Shown here piece by piece: positions 1 through 6,600 of a DNA stretch of 7,937 bases. Origin of the DNA: an uncultured Pseudomonadota bacterium (GTDB lineage: Bacteria; SAR324; NAC60-12). The stretch's first letter is position 1. Each line of letters opens with the position of its first letter. The notes under the pieces are model-generated. The model was not told the DNA's origin and ran no database searches. It saw only the letters and a program-made list of their open reading frames with translations. A program made the position numbers and the translations under genes. Location of the stretch: assembly GCA_913052275.1 (NCBI GenBank), contig CAJXDX010000074.1, positions 1 through 7,937 on the forward strand. The letters are read 5' to 3'.

Positions 1-298
1 TTTCCGGCAAAATACTGGCAAAAATAAGCAAAACAAACCCGAACAAGGAAGAAATGAGTCCGATGTTACCAATAATTTTTTTACCTAAAATATCAGCTAA
101 AAAACTGAAAGGAAGCACAAAGACAAATTGAGCCAGAGGCATCAAAGCCAACAGAAGCAGAATTGTAGCGCTGGGTACATTTAAATAAGAAAAATAAGCC
201 AGTAGCAGACCATTATTAAAGGACAAGAATGATAGGCCACCTAGGGATGCTGTAAGCAAAATCATGCGCATAGCTTTTTTTCGCTCTGCTTCTGTCAT
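1..298 (-). CDS. N-terminal part of a probable MFS-type membrane transporter (cut by window edge)
   Basis: Translating the minus strand from the ATG at 298-296 gives 99 open residues that run off the left edge, so the C-terminal three quarters or more is not visible. A short basic, charged start (MTEAERKKAMRM) leads into a hydrophobic segment at about residues 12-38, a second at about 44-68 and a third at about 76-96. Between the second and third is LADILGKK (67-74), which resembles the MFS motif A in the loop between helices 2 and 3 (Asp69, Gly72, Lys73-Lys74). This supports an inner-membrane solute transporter; the substrate cannot be inferred. The upstream frame stays open to a stop at 329-331 without another ATG, GTG or TTG, so this start is the only reasonable one, although no Shine-Dalgarno sequence precedes it. 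It follows the methyltransferase gene by 139 bases on the same strand. A non-MFS polytopic membrane protein remains possible. Confidence 0.72.
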   Translation of the reverse strand, partial: MTEAERKKAMRMILLTASLGGLSFLSFNNGLLLAYFSYLNVPSATILLLLALMPLAQFVFVLPFSFLADILGKKIIGNIGLISSLFGFVLLIFASILPE

Positions 299-330
299 GT
301 CATTTGAAACGGATTCAATGTGAAATTGTT

Positions 331-353
331 AATGTATATTGAGCTTATACATT
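331..353 (-). repeat. 8-bp perfect inverted repeat upstream of the MFS gene
   Basis: AATGTATA (331-338) and TATACATT (346-353) are exact reverse complements separated by a 7-base spacer. The repeat ends 33 bases before the MFS start codon. It could be an operator or a hairpin in the leader RNA. No T-run follows it on the minus strand, so it does not look like a terminator. The arms are AT-rich, so chance is a real alternative. Confidence 0.4.
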
Positions 354-399
354 TTAGTTCAGGACTTTAAAAATGACTTCGTAAAAATATTTTCTGCTC

Positions 400-435
400 A
401 GTAATTATTTTCTACTGAACATACTGATAATTACT
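400..435 (-). repeat. 9-bp AT-rich inverted repeat just after the methyltransferase stop
   Basis: AGTAATTAT (400-408) and ATAATTACT (427-435) are exact reverse complements with an 18-base spacer, beginning 3 bases after the methyltransferase stop codon (438-440). On the minus strand a T-rich run (ATATTTTTA) comes about 10 bases after the stem. With only two G-C pairs and a long loop it would be a poor intrinsic terminator; it may be a weak one or just AT-rich coincidence. Confidence 0.3.
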
Positions 436-437
436 CT

Positions 438-1271
438 TCAGTTATTCTTTTGATACAGGAACAGACGGTATGTCTTAAAGTGGGCAAACTGTTCGCCACT
501 TGTGCCTCCTGAGAAGTATTTGCGGTGGGCTTGCGCAATTTTTTTGCGGAAAACGAAACTGAACAGCCATGAAATTTTCGGATAGTTGCTGGTCATGTAA
601 TATGCCACAGAATTCCAAGTGGGGAAAATTACTTCCTGGATTAAATCGCGCATGATGTCTAAAGAAGGTGAAGTTTCTTTTGTTATGTCTTTGTCGGTAA
701 TTTGTGTAAAGGGCTGTGATTGCATGTATTTAAGAAATCTCTCAATTTTGTGTCCTCCACTGACCGGACTTTTCCCGGACACATTCCGCTGGAAAAAATC
801 ACAAATTAGTAAGTGCCCTTTGTTGTTCAGAAGAGTAAAAGTCTGTTCCATTGCTTTCTCTAAAAGTAAATATTGAAAACTCTCGCTGCATACAATCAGG
901 TCATACCTCTTATTTGTACTTAATTCTTCAAAACGGCACTCGAAAATTTCAGATCTTTCACCAAGGCGCTCCCTTACATGTTTTGTTAAATTAGGACTGG
1001 GAGATACACAGTCCACCTGATAACCTGCGTTCAGCATCATTTCTGCAAATTTTCCGGAACCGCATCCAACATCCAGAACGCTGGTTGCTCGTTCAGGGAA
1101 ATGCTCCAACAGGAAATTTGCATAATTTTCCTGGGCTTGAAAAACATTTGACGGTTCAACGGTCAGTCCATTTGTCCAGTAACCATAATGCAGATAATCG
1201 GTTTTATAGAAATGCCTTGCGAACGCCAGTCCGATGTCAAGACCGATTTCTTTCAGCTCTACTTTATGCAT
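438..1271 (-). CDS. Class I SAM-dependent methyltransferase, substrate unknown
   Basis: This 277-residue protein carries a Rossmann-type SAM-binding core. Motif I is VLDVGCGSG at 65-73, followed by VDCVSPSP (86-93), which holds the acidic residue Asp87 at the end of strand 2 expected to bind the SAM ribose. Motif II-like RYDLIVCSESFQYLL is at 122-136 and the strand 5 region LLNNKGHLLICDFF at 147-160. Ahead of the core is YLHYGYW (26-32), a Tyr/Trp-rich entry loop also seen in small-molecule methyltransferases such as glycine/sarcosine, tocopherol and sterol methyltransferases. The roughly 115 residues after motif III are mostly helical-looking and end in a basic and aromatic tail (KTYRLFLYQ). 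There is no signal peptide or clear membrane helix, although residues 230-241 are hydrophobic. A small-molecule or lipid substrate is my inference; protein or RNA targets are not excluded. The ATG is chosen because no alternative ATG, GTG or TTG exists before the upstream stop; no Shine-Dalgarno sequence is visible. The MFS gene follows on the same strand. Confidence 0.88.
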   Translation of the reverse strand: MHKVELKEIGLDIGLAFARHFYKTDYLHYGYWTNGLTVEPSNVFQAQENYANFLLEHFPERATSVLDVGCGSGKFAEMMLNAGYQVDCVSPSPNLTKHVRERLGERSEIFECRFEELSTNKRYDLIVCSESFQYLLLEKAMEQTFTLLNNKGHLLICDFFQRNVSGKSPVSGGHKIERFLKYMQSQPFTQITDKDITKETSPSLDIMRDLIQEVIFPTWNSVAYYMTSNYPKISWLFSFVFRKKIAQAHRKYFSGGTSGEQFAHFKTYRLFLYQKNN

Positions 1272-1375
1272 TGAAAAAGGAATACGCTGAGGAGGTGCAA
1301 AGGTTACTCTTAAAGCTGGAAGGGAGATTGATAAGGTCAGGATTCAAAGACAAAAAGCAGCACCTTGAACCTTGA
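1271..1375 (+). pseudogene. Possible 3' remnant of a plus-strand gene (coding-like, 34 codons)
   Basis: The space between the methyltransferase start and the gap stop reads, on the plus strand, as an uninterrupted Lys/Glu/Leu-rich peptide. It begins around KKEYAEEVQRLLLKLEGR, ends in KKQHLEP and is followed by TGA at 1373-1375. The pattern looks like an amphipathic helix and protein C-terminus. In-frame sequence to the left continues only as the antisense of the methyltransferase gene, so no complete gene can be drawn. The only nearby start would be a TTG at 1271 without a Shine-Dalgarno sequence. It may be the tail of a gene whose front was lost when the methyltransferase gene arrived. It may also be noise, because any purine-rich strand yields Lys/Glu/Arg-rich peptides. 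I do not recognise the family. Confidence 0.2.
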
Positions 1376-1376
1376 A
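1363..1376. repeat. Two-copy heptamer tandem repeat CCTTGAA
   Basis: CCTTGAA occurs twice back to back (1363-1369 and 1370-1376), with a degenerate third unit CAATGAA at 1377-1383, just beyond the gap stop codon. On the minus strand it reads TTCAAGG twice. It is too short and too weakly paired to form a terminator stem. Confidence 0.5.
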
Positions 1377-1389
1377 CAATGAAACATTT

Positions 1390-2400
1390 TCAGTTTCGTG
1401 TTTCCATGTACTCAACGAGGTCTATCAAGCGGGCAGAGTATCCCATTTCATTATCATACCATGAGACCAGTTTGAAAAATTTATCATTCAACCCAATTCC
1501 TGCACCGGCATCATATATAGAAGAGTAGGTACTTCCTATGAAATCACTGGAAACAACATCCTCATCGGTATAGCCTAAAATTCCTTTCAGATTACCATCT
1601 GAAGCGGATTTCATTGAAGCATTGATGTCGTCATAGCTGGTCGATTTTGTGAGTTTTACTGTTAAATCTACAACAGAAACATTCGGAGTTGGAACACGGA
1701 ATGACATGCCGGTGATCTTTCCTGCTATTTCAGGGATACAGAGTCCAACTGCTTTTGCTGCACCAGTCGAGGCAGGTATAATATTCTGCGAGCCCCCGCG
1801 ACCACCTCGCCAGTCTTTTTTAGATGGCCCGTCCACAGTTGGCTGAGTTGCAGTTACAGCATGCACAGTTGTCATCAACCCTTCTTCAACTCCATACTTG
1901 TCAAGGACAACCTTGACTATAGGTGCCAGACAGTTTGTTGTACAAGAAGCATTTGAAACGATATTGTCCATACCTGGATCATACTTTTCGTGGTTAACTC
2001 CCATAACCAAAGTTTTTATCTCCGGAGACTTTGTAGGGGCTGAAATGACAACTTTTTTTGCTCCAGCTTTCAAATGCTCTGCTGCTTTTTCACTGGTTGT
2101 AAATAATCCGGTAGATTCAATCACATAATCAATTTTTAAGTCACTCCAGGGCAGGTCTCCAGGATTTTTTTCTGAAAGGCACTCAATTTTTTTACCATTA
2201 ATTTCTATGCTGTTTTGTCCTGCCACAACTTCACCATTAAATCGTCCATGTGTGGAATCATATTTAAGTAAATACGCCAGGTTGTCGGAAGGCACGAGAT
2301 CGTTTATGGCAACAATCTCAACATTAGGGTTTTTATTCGCCTCACGTACAACCATTCGTCCAATACGTCCAAAACCATTAATTGCTATTCTAACAGACAT
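1390..2400 (-). CDS. gap: Type I glyceraldehyde-3-phosphate dehydrogenase (NAD-dependent type)
   Basis: The 336-residue protein is the usual length for bacterial GAPDH. It reversibly oxidises and phosphorylates glyceraldehyde 3-phosphate to 1,3-bisphosphoglycerate in the cytoplasm, in glycolysis or gluconeogenesis, as a homotetramer. The N-terminal Rossmann domain begins with INGFGRIGR (7-15). Asp34 in AINDL is the residue that normally favours NAD over NADP. The active site is SNASCTTNC (149-157), with nucleophile Cys153 and partner His180 in TVHAVTATQ. DGPSKKDWRGGRG (190-202) matches the S-loop of E. coli GapA-type enzymes. SFRVPTPNVSVVDLT (233-247) and SWYDNEMGYS (313-322) are the expected C-terminal family blocks. 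All key residues are present. The start has a good Shine-Dalgarno sequence (2405-2410), unlike its neighbours. It lies 105 bases after rpiA on the same strand and may have its own promoter. Confidence 0.98.
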   Translation of the reverse strand: MSVRIAINGFGRIGRMVVREANKNPNVEIVAINDLVPSDNLAYLLKYDSTHGRFNGEVVAGQNSIEINGKKIECLSEKNPGDLPWSDLKIDYVIESTGLFTTSEKAAEHLKAGAKKVVISAPTKSPEIKTLVMGVNHEKYDPGMDNIVSNASCTTNCLAPIVKVVLDKYGVEEGLMTTVHAVTATQPTVDGPSKKDWRGGRGGSQNIIPASTGAAKAVGLCIPEIAGKITGMSFRVPTPNVSVVDLTVKLTKSTSYDDINASMKSASDGNLKGILGYTDEDVVSSDFIGSTYSSIYDAGAGIGLNDKFFKLVSWYDNEMGYSARLIDLVEYMETRN

Positions 2401-2404
2401 TTAT

Positions 2405-2410
2405 CTCCCT
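2405..2410 (-). promoter_or_regulatory. Shine-Dalgarno sequence of gap
   Basis: On the minus strand AGGGAG precedes the gap ATG with ATAA between them. It is the only clear ribosome binding site in the window: rpoC (within its 16 visible upstream bases), rpiA, the methyltransferase and the MFS gene show none. It fixes the gap start. Confidence 0.75.
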
Positions 2411-2427
2411 TTTTTCTTTTTAAATTT

Positions 2428-2441
2428 CAACAAATTTGCTG
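2428..2441. promoter_or_regulatory. 14-bp near-palindrome in the gap leader, possible operator
   Basis: CAACAAATTTGCTG is symmetrical at 12 of 14 positions around a perfect CAAATTTG core. It falls where transcription from the proposed gap promoter would begin, about 28 bases before the start codon, which would suit a repressor site. No known regulator motif is recognised. A match of this size could arise by chance in AT-rich DNA. Confidence 0.25.
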
Positions 2442-2448
2442 AATCCAC

Positions 2449-2477
2449 ATGTTAATTTGTTCGTACACTTTTGTCTA
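2449..2477 (-). promoter_or_regulatory. Candidate sigma-70-type promoter of gap
   Basis: On the minus strand TAGACA (2472-2477, five of six matches to TTGACA) and TAACAT (2449-2454, four of six matches to TATAAT) are separated by exactly 17 bases, within the 105-base space between rpiA and gap. A start site near 2442 would leave a leader of about 40 bases with the Shine-Dalgarno sequence. The -10 element is poor, so this is only a candidate. Confidence 0.3.
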
Positions 2478-2505
2478 GTTGTGAATGTTTTTTAAGTCTT
2501 AAGGT

Positions 2506-3195
2506 TTATCTTAATTTTCGGTCCTTAACAATCAGCTGCTCTCCATCAGCAAGGATCATTTTTGTACATAAATTGATAAACAGACCATTCTCCACAACTC
2601 CTGGGATCATGTTCAGCTGATGTTCCAGCAGTTTTGGATTTTCAATTTTGCGGAAATGACAATCTATAATATAATTCCCCTGGTCTGTTACCTGCGGCTG
2701 TCCCTTATTTAGTCTCAAGTCCGGATTCCCGTGAAGTGATTCCAGTTGATTAAAAACAACCTGCCAGCCGAAGGGAATAACTTCCACAGGTAATGGGAAT
2801 GCTCCCAACTGATCTACCAGCTTAGTCCTGTTTACAACAATGATTTCTGCCCTTGATACCGACGCAACAATTTTCTCCTGAAGCAGTGCCGCGCCTCCTC
2901 CTTTAATCATGTTTAAGTTCCCATCAATCTCGTCTGCACCATCAATAGTTAAATCAATGAACATTGACTCAGAAAAATCAATTAAGGGTATTCCTTCCGC
3001 CTCAGCTAGTTCTTTGGTTCTGTTTGAAGTAGGAATACCTCTGATGGAAAGTCCGTTGCGAACGAGCTTCCCTATTTTTCTAACCGCAAACTCTGCTGTT
3101 GTGCCGGTTCCAAGCCCCACTATCATTCCGTCTTTTACATAATTGCAAGCCGCTTCAGCAGAGAGCTGTTTTTCTGAAATCACATTTTTCTTCAT
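2506..3195 (-). CDS. rpiA: Ribose-5-phosphate isomerase A
   Basis: The 229-residue product is close to the usual 220-230 for RpiA. It interconverts ribose 5-phosphate and ribulose 5-phosphate in the non-oxidative pentose phosphate pathway, in the cytoplasm, usually as a dimer. The phosphate-binding loop is GLGTGTTA (27-34; the family more often has GLGTGSTA). GIPTSNRTKELAEAEGIPL (53-71) follows. The catalytic block DLTIDGADEID (81-91) holds Asp85 and Asp88, with Lys98 in KGGGAALLQEK (98-108) and Glu107. These correspond to E. coli Asp81, Asp84, Lys94 and Glu103. FPLPVEVIPFGW (133-144) and the PGVVENGLF block (198-206) are also characteristic. No essential residue is missing. The ATG is the only normal start before an upstream in-frame stop at 3226-3228, but no Shine-Dalgarno sequence is seen. 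It lies 424 bases after rpoC and 105 before gap, all on one strand. Linkage with gap fits central carbon metabolism. Confidence 0.97.
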   Translation of the reverse strand: MKKNVISEKQLSAEAACNYVKDGMIVGLGTGTTAEFAVRKIGKLVRNGLSIRGIPTSNRTKELAEAEGIPLIDFSESMFIDLTIDGADEIDGNLNMIKGGGAALLQEKIVASVSRAEIIVVNRTKLVDQLGAFPLPVEVIPFGWQVVFNQLESLHGNPDLRLNKGQPQVTDQGNYIIDCHFRKIENPKLLEHQLNMIPGVVENGLFINLCTKMILADGEQLIVKDRKLR

Positions 3196-3274
3196 GTGTA
3201 TCAGTTTTTTGTCAGATAGTTTTTTTCAAAAACAGGAATTTATTGAAATAATAGTTTGCTGCAGGAAGGGAGAG

Positions 3275-3331
3275 ATGTCAGTTACAATTGAGGATATATC
3301 AGGGAATTATCAAGTACTTGAAACGTATTGA
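3275..3331 (+). CDS. Doubtful 18-codon small ORF with a good ribosome binding site
   Basis: The plus strand encodes MSVTIEDISGNYQVLETY and a TGA stop, preceded by AGGAAGGGAGAG, a strong Shine-Dalgarno match directly before the ATG. No promoter is evident and the peptide is not recognised; it is mildly acidic with no membrane segment. It runs opposite to all neighbours and overlaps the region where an rpiA promoter is expected. It could be a small protein, a leader peptide or a relic of a longer gene, but a chance purine-rich patch ahead of an ATG is at least as likely. Confidence 0.12.
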   Translation: MSVTIEDISGNYQVLETY

Positions 3332-3334
3332 AAC
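3306..3334 (-). promoter_or_regulatory. Weak candidate promoter of rpiA with overlapping repeats
   Basis: On the minus strand GATAAT (3306-3311, five of six matches to the -10 consensus) lies 17 bases from GTTTCA (3329-3334, a poor -35 element). Two TTGAAAC direct repeats 10 bases apart (3318-3324 and 3328-3334, plus-strand reading) and the perfect palindrome CAAGTACTTG (3311-3320) overlap it, an arrangement that could suit a regulator or be chance. The leader to rpiA would be about 105 bases. Confidence 0.2.
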
Positions 3335-3460
3335 TGTAATGCTGTTGATAGTTTAAACAGTATACTCTGGTCAAATAAATGAGAAGTGTTCTCAACCATT
3401 CTTTCTGATTTAACTAATCTGTTTGATGACTTGTCTGAGACTTGTGTTTTAAAATCTTTA

Positions 3461-3507
3461 AGCACCAGTATTACACCGAAAAAACTCAAATGTTTATGAC
3501 TGGTGCT
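3461..3507. terminator. 9-bp inverted repeat after rpoC, possible weak or bidirectional terminator
   Basis: AGCACCAGT (3461-3469) and ACTGGTGCT (3499-3507) are perfect reverse complements with a 29-base spacer, 113 bases downstream of the rpoC stop. This is the most GC-rich stem in the spacer. On the plus strand ATATTTTTAA follows it; on the minus strand only TAAAGATTTTAAAA follows. The loop is long for an intrinsic terminator, so it may instead be a 3' end processing structure or an operator pair. Confidence 0.3.
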
Positions 3508-3549
3508 ATATTTTTAACTCTTTTACTGAGCTGAACTTTTCAACAATCC

Positions 3550-3589
3550 TTGTGCAAATTCCTTAAGTTCTACTGTATTTATTGCACAA
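3550..3589. repeat. 8-bp inverted repeat immediately downstream of rpoC
   Basis: TTGTGCAA (3550-3557) and TTGCACAA (3582-3589) are perfect reverse complements with a 24-base spacer, starting 31 bases after the rpoC stop codon. No T-run follows on the minus strand, so termination is doubtful. It could stabilise the rpoC message or be a dyad binding site. Chance cannot be excluded. Confidence 0.35.
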
Positions 3590-3619
3590 ACAGTTTAACA
3601 GGAAGGAGCAATTTAGAAT

Positions 3620-6600
3620 TTAAGAACTAAGTTGCAACTTTAGTAAGGCAGTTTCTCTTTCTTCTGCAACCAGATATTCAGGATTTGTATACTCACCGGT
3701 TTCAGCGAGTTCCCTTTCCATTGTAGCTCTTGCTGCTTCATCTGCCGCACGTCGTAAAGCTTCAGGATCAATCACACCATCTGCAAGTTCGTAATCGACA
3801 TTTTCGAAAGCATCAAATCCTGTACCAGCAGGGATCAATCTTCCGAGAATAACGTTCTCTTTCAAACCTCTGAAAGTATCGTGTTTTCCTCCCAAGGACG
3901 CATCTGTCAATACTTTTGTTGTATCCTGAAAAGATGCTGCTGAAATGAAGGAATCAGTTCCCAGTGAAGCTTTTGTTATACCAAGTAATTTAGGTTTAGA
4001 TCGTGCAGGACGTTTCCCTTCTGCAACGAGCTCACGATTAATACGATTAAGTTCACTGCGTGTAATTTCCTGACCAATCAGCAAACTCGAATCTCCTGGG
4101 TCTTCGACATATGCTTTTCGAAGCATTTGACGTACTATTACTTCAATATGCTTATCGTTGATACCGACACCCTGAAGTCGGTAAACCTGCTGAACCTCAT
4201 CCACCAGATATTTCTGCAGTGCTTTTGATCCCTTGACGGCAAGGATATCGTGCGGATTAGGAGAACCGTCTATGAGCGGGTCGCCGGCTCGTACATATTC
4301 CCCCATATGTACTGTAATATGTCTTCCCCGTGGAATCAGATATTCTTTTGAATCACCTTTACCATCTTCAGGCCGTATACGGATACGCTGTTTTTTCTTC
4401 ACATCTGCGTCAAATTCAACTATGCCGTCAATTTCAGTGATAATTGCCTGATCCTTGGGAACACGTGCTTCAAATAGTTCAGCCACCCTTGGCAGGCCAC
4501 CCGTAATATCCTTGTTTCTAGCTAGTTCCCTTGGAATTTTTGCGAGTACATCTCCAGCATGAACCTCAATCCCGTTTTCAACCATTAATTCAGATTTGAT
4601 CGGCAGGGCAAATTCTGTTGGAGTCCCATTTTCGCGGATAATTGTTTTTTTCTTTTTATCGCAGATTGCAATTAATGGACGCTGTTCCATGCTTTGAGAT
4701 TCATGGATGACTTTTCGAGAAACACCTGACACTTCATCAACCTGTTCCTTGAAAGTTTCTCCTTCACTGATGTCCTTAAATTCTACTGTTCCAGAGACAT
4801 CTGTGATGATCGGAATGGAAAAGGGGTCCCATTCTGCAATTAATTCCCCCTGCTCTACGAATTCACCTTCCTGTTTGATCAAAGTTGCTCCCATTGGCAG
4901 TGGGCGCCTTTCGCGTTCTCTTTCATTTTCAAGGTCGCCTAATGCTTTTGGCTTTATTGTTTTGTCACCTTCAACGATTACTGCTTCTCCGCGACGTCCA
5001 AGGATCACTATATTTCCTTCGCGGTTTTTAACTTCTTTAAGATCATCGAAGCGCAGTACGCCGCTGAAACTTGCTTCCCACTTATTTTGTTCCACTGATC
5101 TACTGGCAGTTCCACCAATGTGGAAAGTTCGCATGGTCAGCTGAGTTCCTGGTTCTCCAATGCTTTGGGCCGCAATCACACCTACGGTTTCTCCCAAATT
5201 TACTAAACCTCCATGGCATAAATCGCGACCATAACAAAGCCTGCATACACCTTTTTCCGTCATGCAGGTAAGAGGTGAACGTATTTGTACCTTTTCTATC
5301 CTGGAATTCTCGATTGCATCTCTTTCTGTCTCATTGATCAGTGTTCCTGCAGGAATCAGGATTTCATATTCAGAATCCGGATCGATCACGTCTTCAAGTA
5401 AAACGCGACCTAAGATACGGTCACCCAGCGGTTCAATAATTTCTCCGGACTCAATAAGTGCAGTCATTTCAATTCCATCAAGGGTCCCGCAGTCTTCCTC
5501 CAGCACTACACTGTCCTGGGATACATCCACCAGGCGTCTTGTTAGATATCCGGAGTTTGCTGTTTTTAATGCGGTATCAGCCAGTCCTTTTCTGGCACCA
5601 TGTGTTGAAATAAAGTATTCAAGCACATTAAGTCCTTCGCGAAAATTTGCGTGTATGGGAGTTTCTATAATTTCTCCAGAAGGTTTTGCCATCAAACCGC
5701 GCATGCCAGCCAACTGTTTCATTTGCTGGTTGCTGCCACGTGCTCCGGAGTCTGCCATCATAAAAATTGAATTCACTTTGTGAACTCCCTCTTCATCAAT
5801 GATTTCATCTGAAAGACCCGCAGACATTTTTTCAGCAATTTTTTCAGTAGTCCGTGCCCAAATATCAATAACTTGGTTGTAGCGTTCACCATCTGTTATC
5901 AAACCGTCCTGGTGTTGCATGTTGATGGTGTTCACTTCAGACTGTGCTTTATTTAATTGAGATTCTTTTTCCTTTGGAATAACCATATCATCCATTCCAA
6001 TGGAAAAACCGGCTTTAGTGGCATATGCATAACCCATGTTTTTCAGATCATCCAACATTTTCACTGTTTTAATGCTGCCGGCCTTGCGAAAAGATTCATC
6101 CACAAGCTCCGCCATATGTTTTTTCTTCAGGTGCATATTAACTGACTCAAATGGCACTTCCTCTGGAACTACCATGGAAAGCAGTACACGTCCAACTGTT
6201 GATTCCACTAAAGGTCTGCCGTTATCAGCAGTCTGGTTTTGCGGATCTGTTGGGTTTATATTGTTTGTTTCTAAGCGGACTTTTATTTTTGCGTGTAAAT
6301 CCACTCGGCCATGGTCAAACGCTGTCTGCACTTCTTCACGATTCGAGAAGATTTTACCTTCACCCATTGCTCCTTCACGCGCCCGAGTAATCCAGTAGAG
6401 TCCAAGTACCATATCCTGAGTAGGAGTCATAACAGGTTTGCCATTTGCCGGAGAGAGTACGTTGTTGGTGGACATCATCAGTATTTTAGATTCCAGTTGT
6501 GCTTCCACTGAAAGAGGGACATGAACCGCCATTTGATCACCGTCAAAATCAGCATTGAACGCGGTACATACAAGAGGATGAAGCTGGATGGCTTTACCTT

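Larger units (their letters stand above)
3196..3619. other. Gene-free stretch between rpoC and rpiA
   Basis: This 424-base AT-rich spacer contains no convincing gene, tRNA or conserved structured RNA. It holds an 18-codon plus-strand ORF with a good ribosome binding site, a weak promoter-like pair ahead of rpiA with repeats around it, a short hairpin at 3380-3394 (TGAGAAGTGTTCTCA), a 9-bp inverted repeat at 3461-3507 and an 8-bp inverted repeat at 3550-3589. Its size and position suggest that rpoC transcription ends here and rpiA starts from its own promoter, although no strong GC-rich stem with a T-run is present on the minus strand. Confidence 0.6.

Noticed and set aside
2491..2503. TTAAG-T-CTTAA symmetric sequence just after the rpiA stop as a terminator
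   Set aside because: The stem is five A/T-rich pairs with no room for a loop, so it could not act as an intrinsic terminator.
3428..3445. GACTTGT direct repeat with 11-base period
   Set aside because: Two seven-base copies at low complexity are easily chance, and they are not placed near a credible promoter.
3262..3608. CAGGAAGG repeated at 3262-3269 and 3599-3606 at either end of the rpoC-rpiA spacer
   Set aside because: Eight matching bases in two purine-rich patches are weak; there are no inverted ends, target duplications or transposase to suggest a mobile element.
3629..3640. Perfect 12-bp palindrome AAGTTGCAACTT in the last codons of rpoC
   Set aside because: One or two 12-bp palindromes are expected by chance in a window this size. 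It lies in coding sequence and has no terminator-like T-run.
4707..5783. Plus-strand open frames of 145 and 173 codons within rpoC (4707-5144 and 5262-5783)
   Set aside because: They lie entirely antisense to well-conserved rpoC coding sequence. Their Ser/Pro/Arg-rich translations are the usual shadow of the real frame and match no family I recognise.
6036..6398. Plus-strand 120-codon open frame within rpoC
   Set aside because: It is antisense to conserved rpoC sequence just after the active-site region, overlaps other spurious frames and has no supporting motif.
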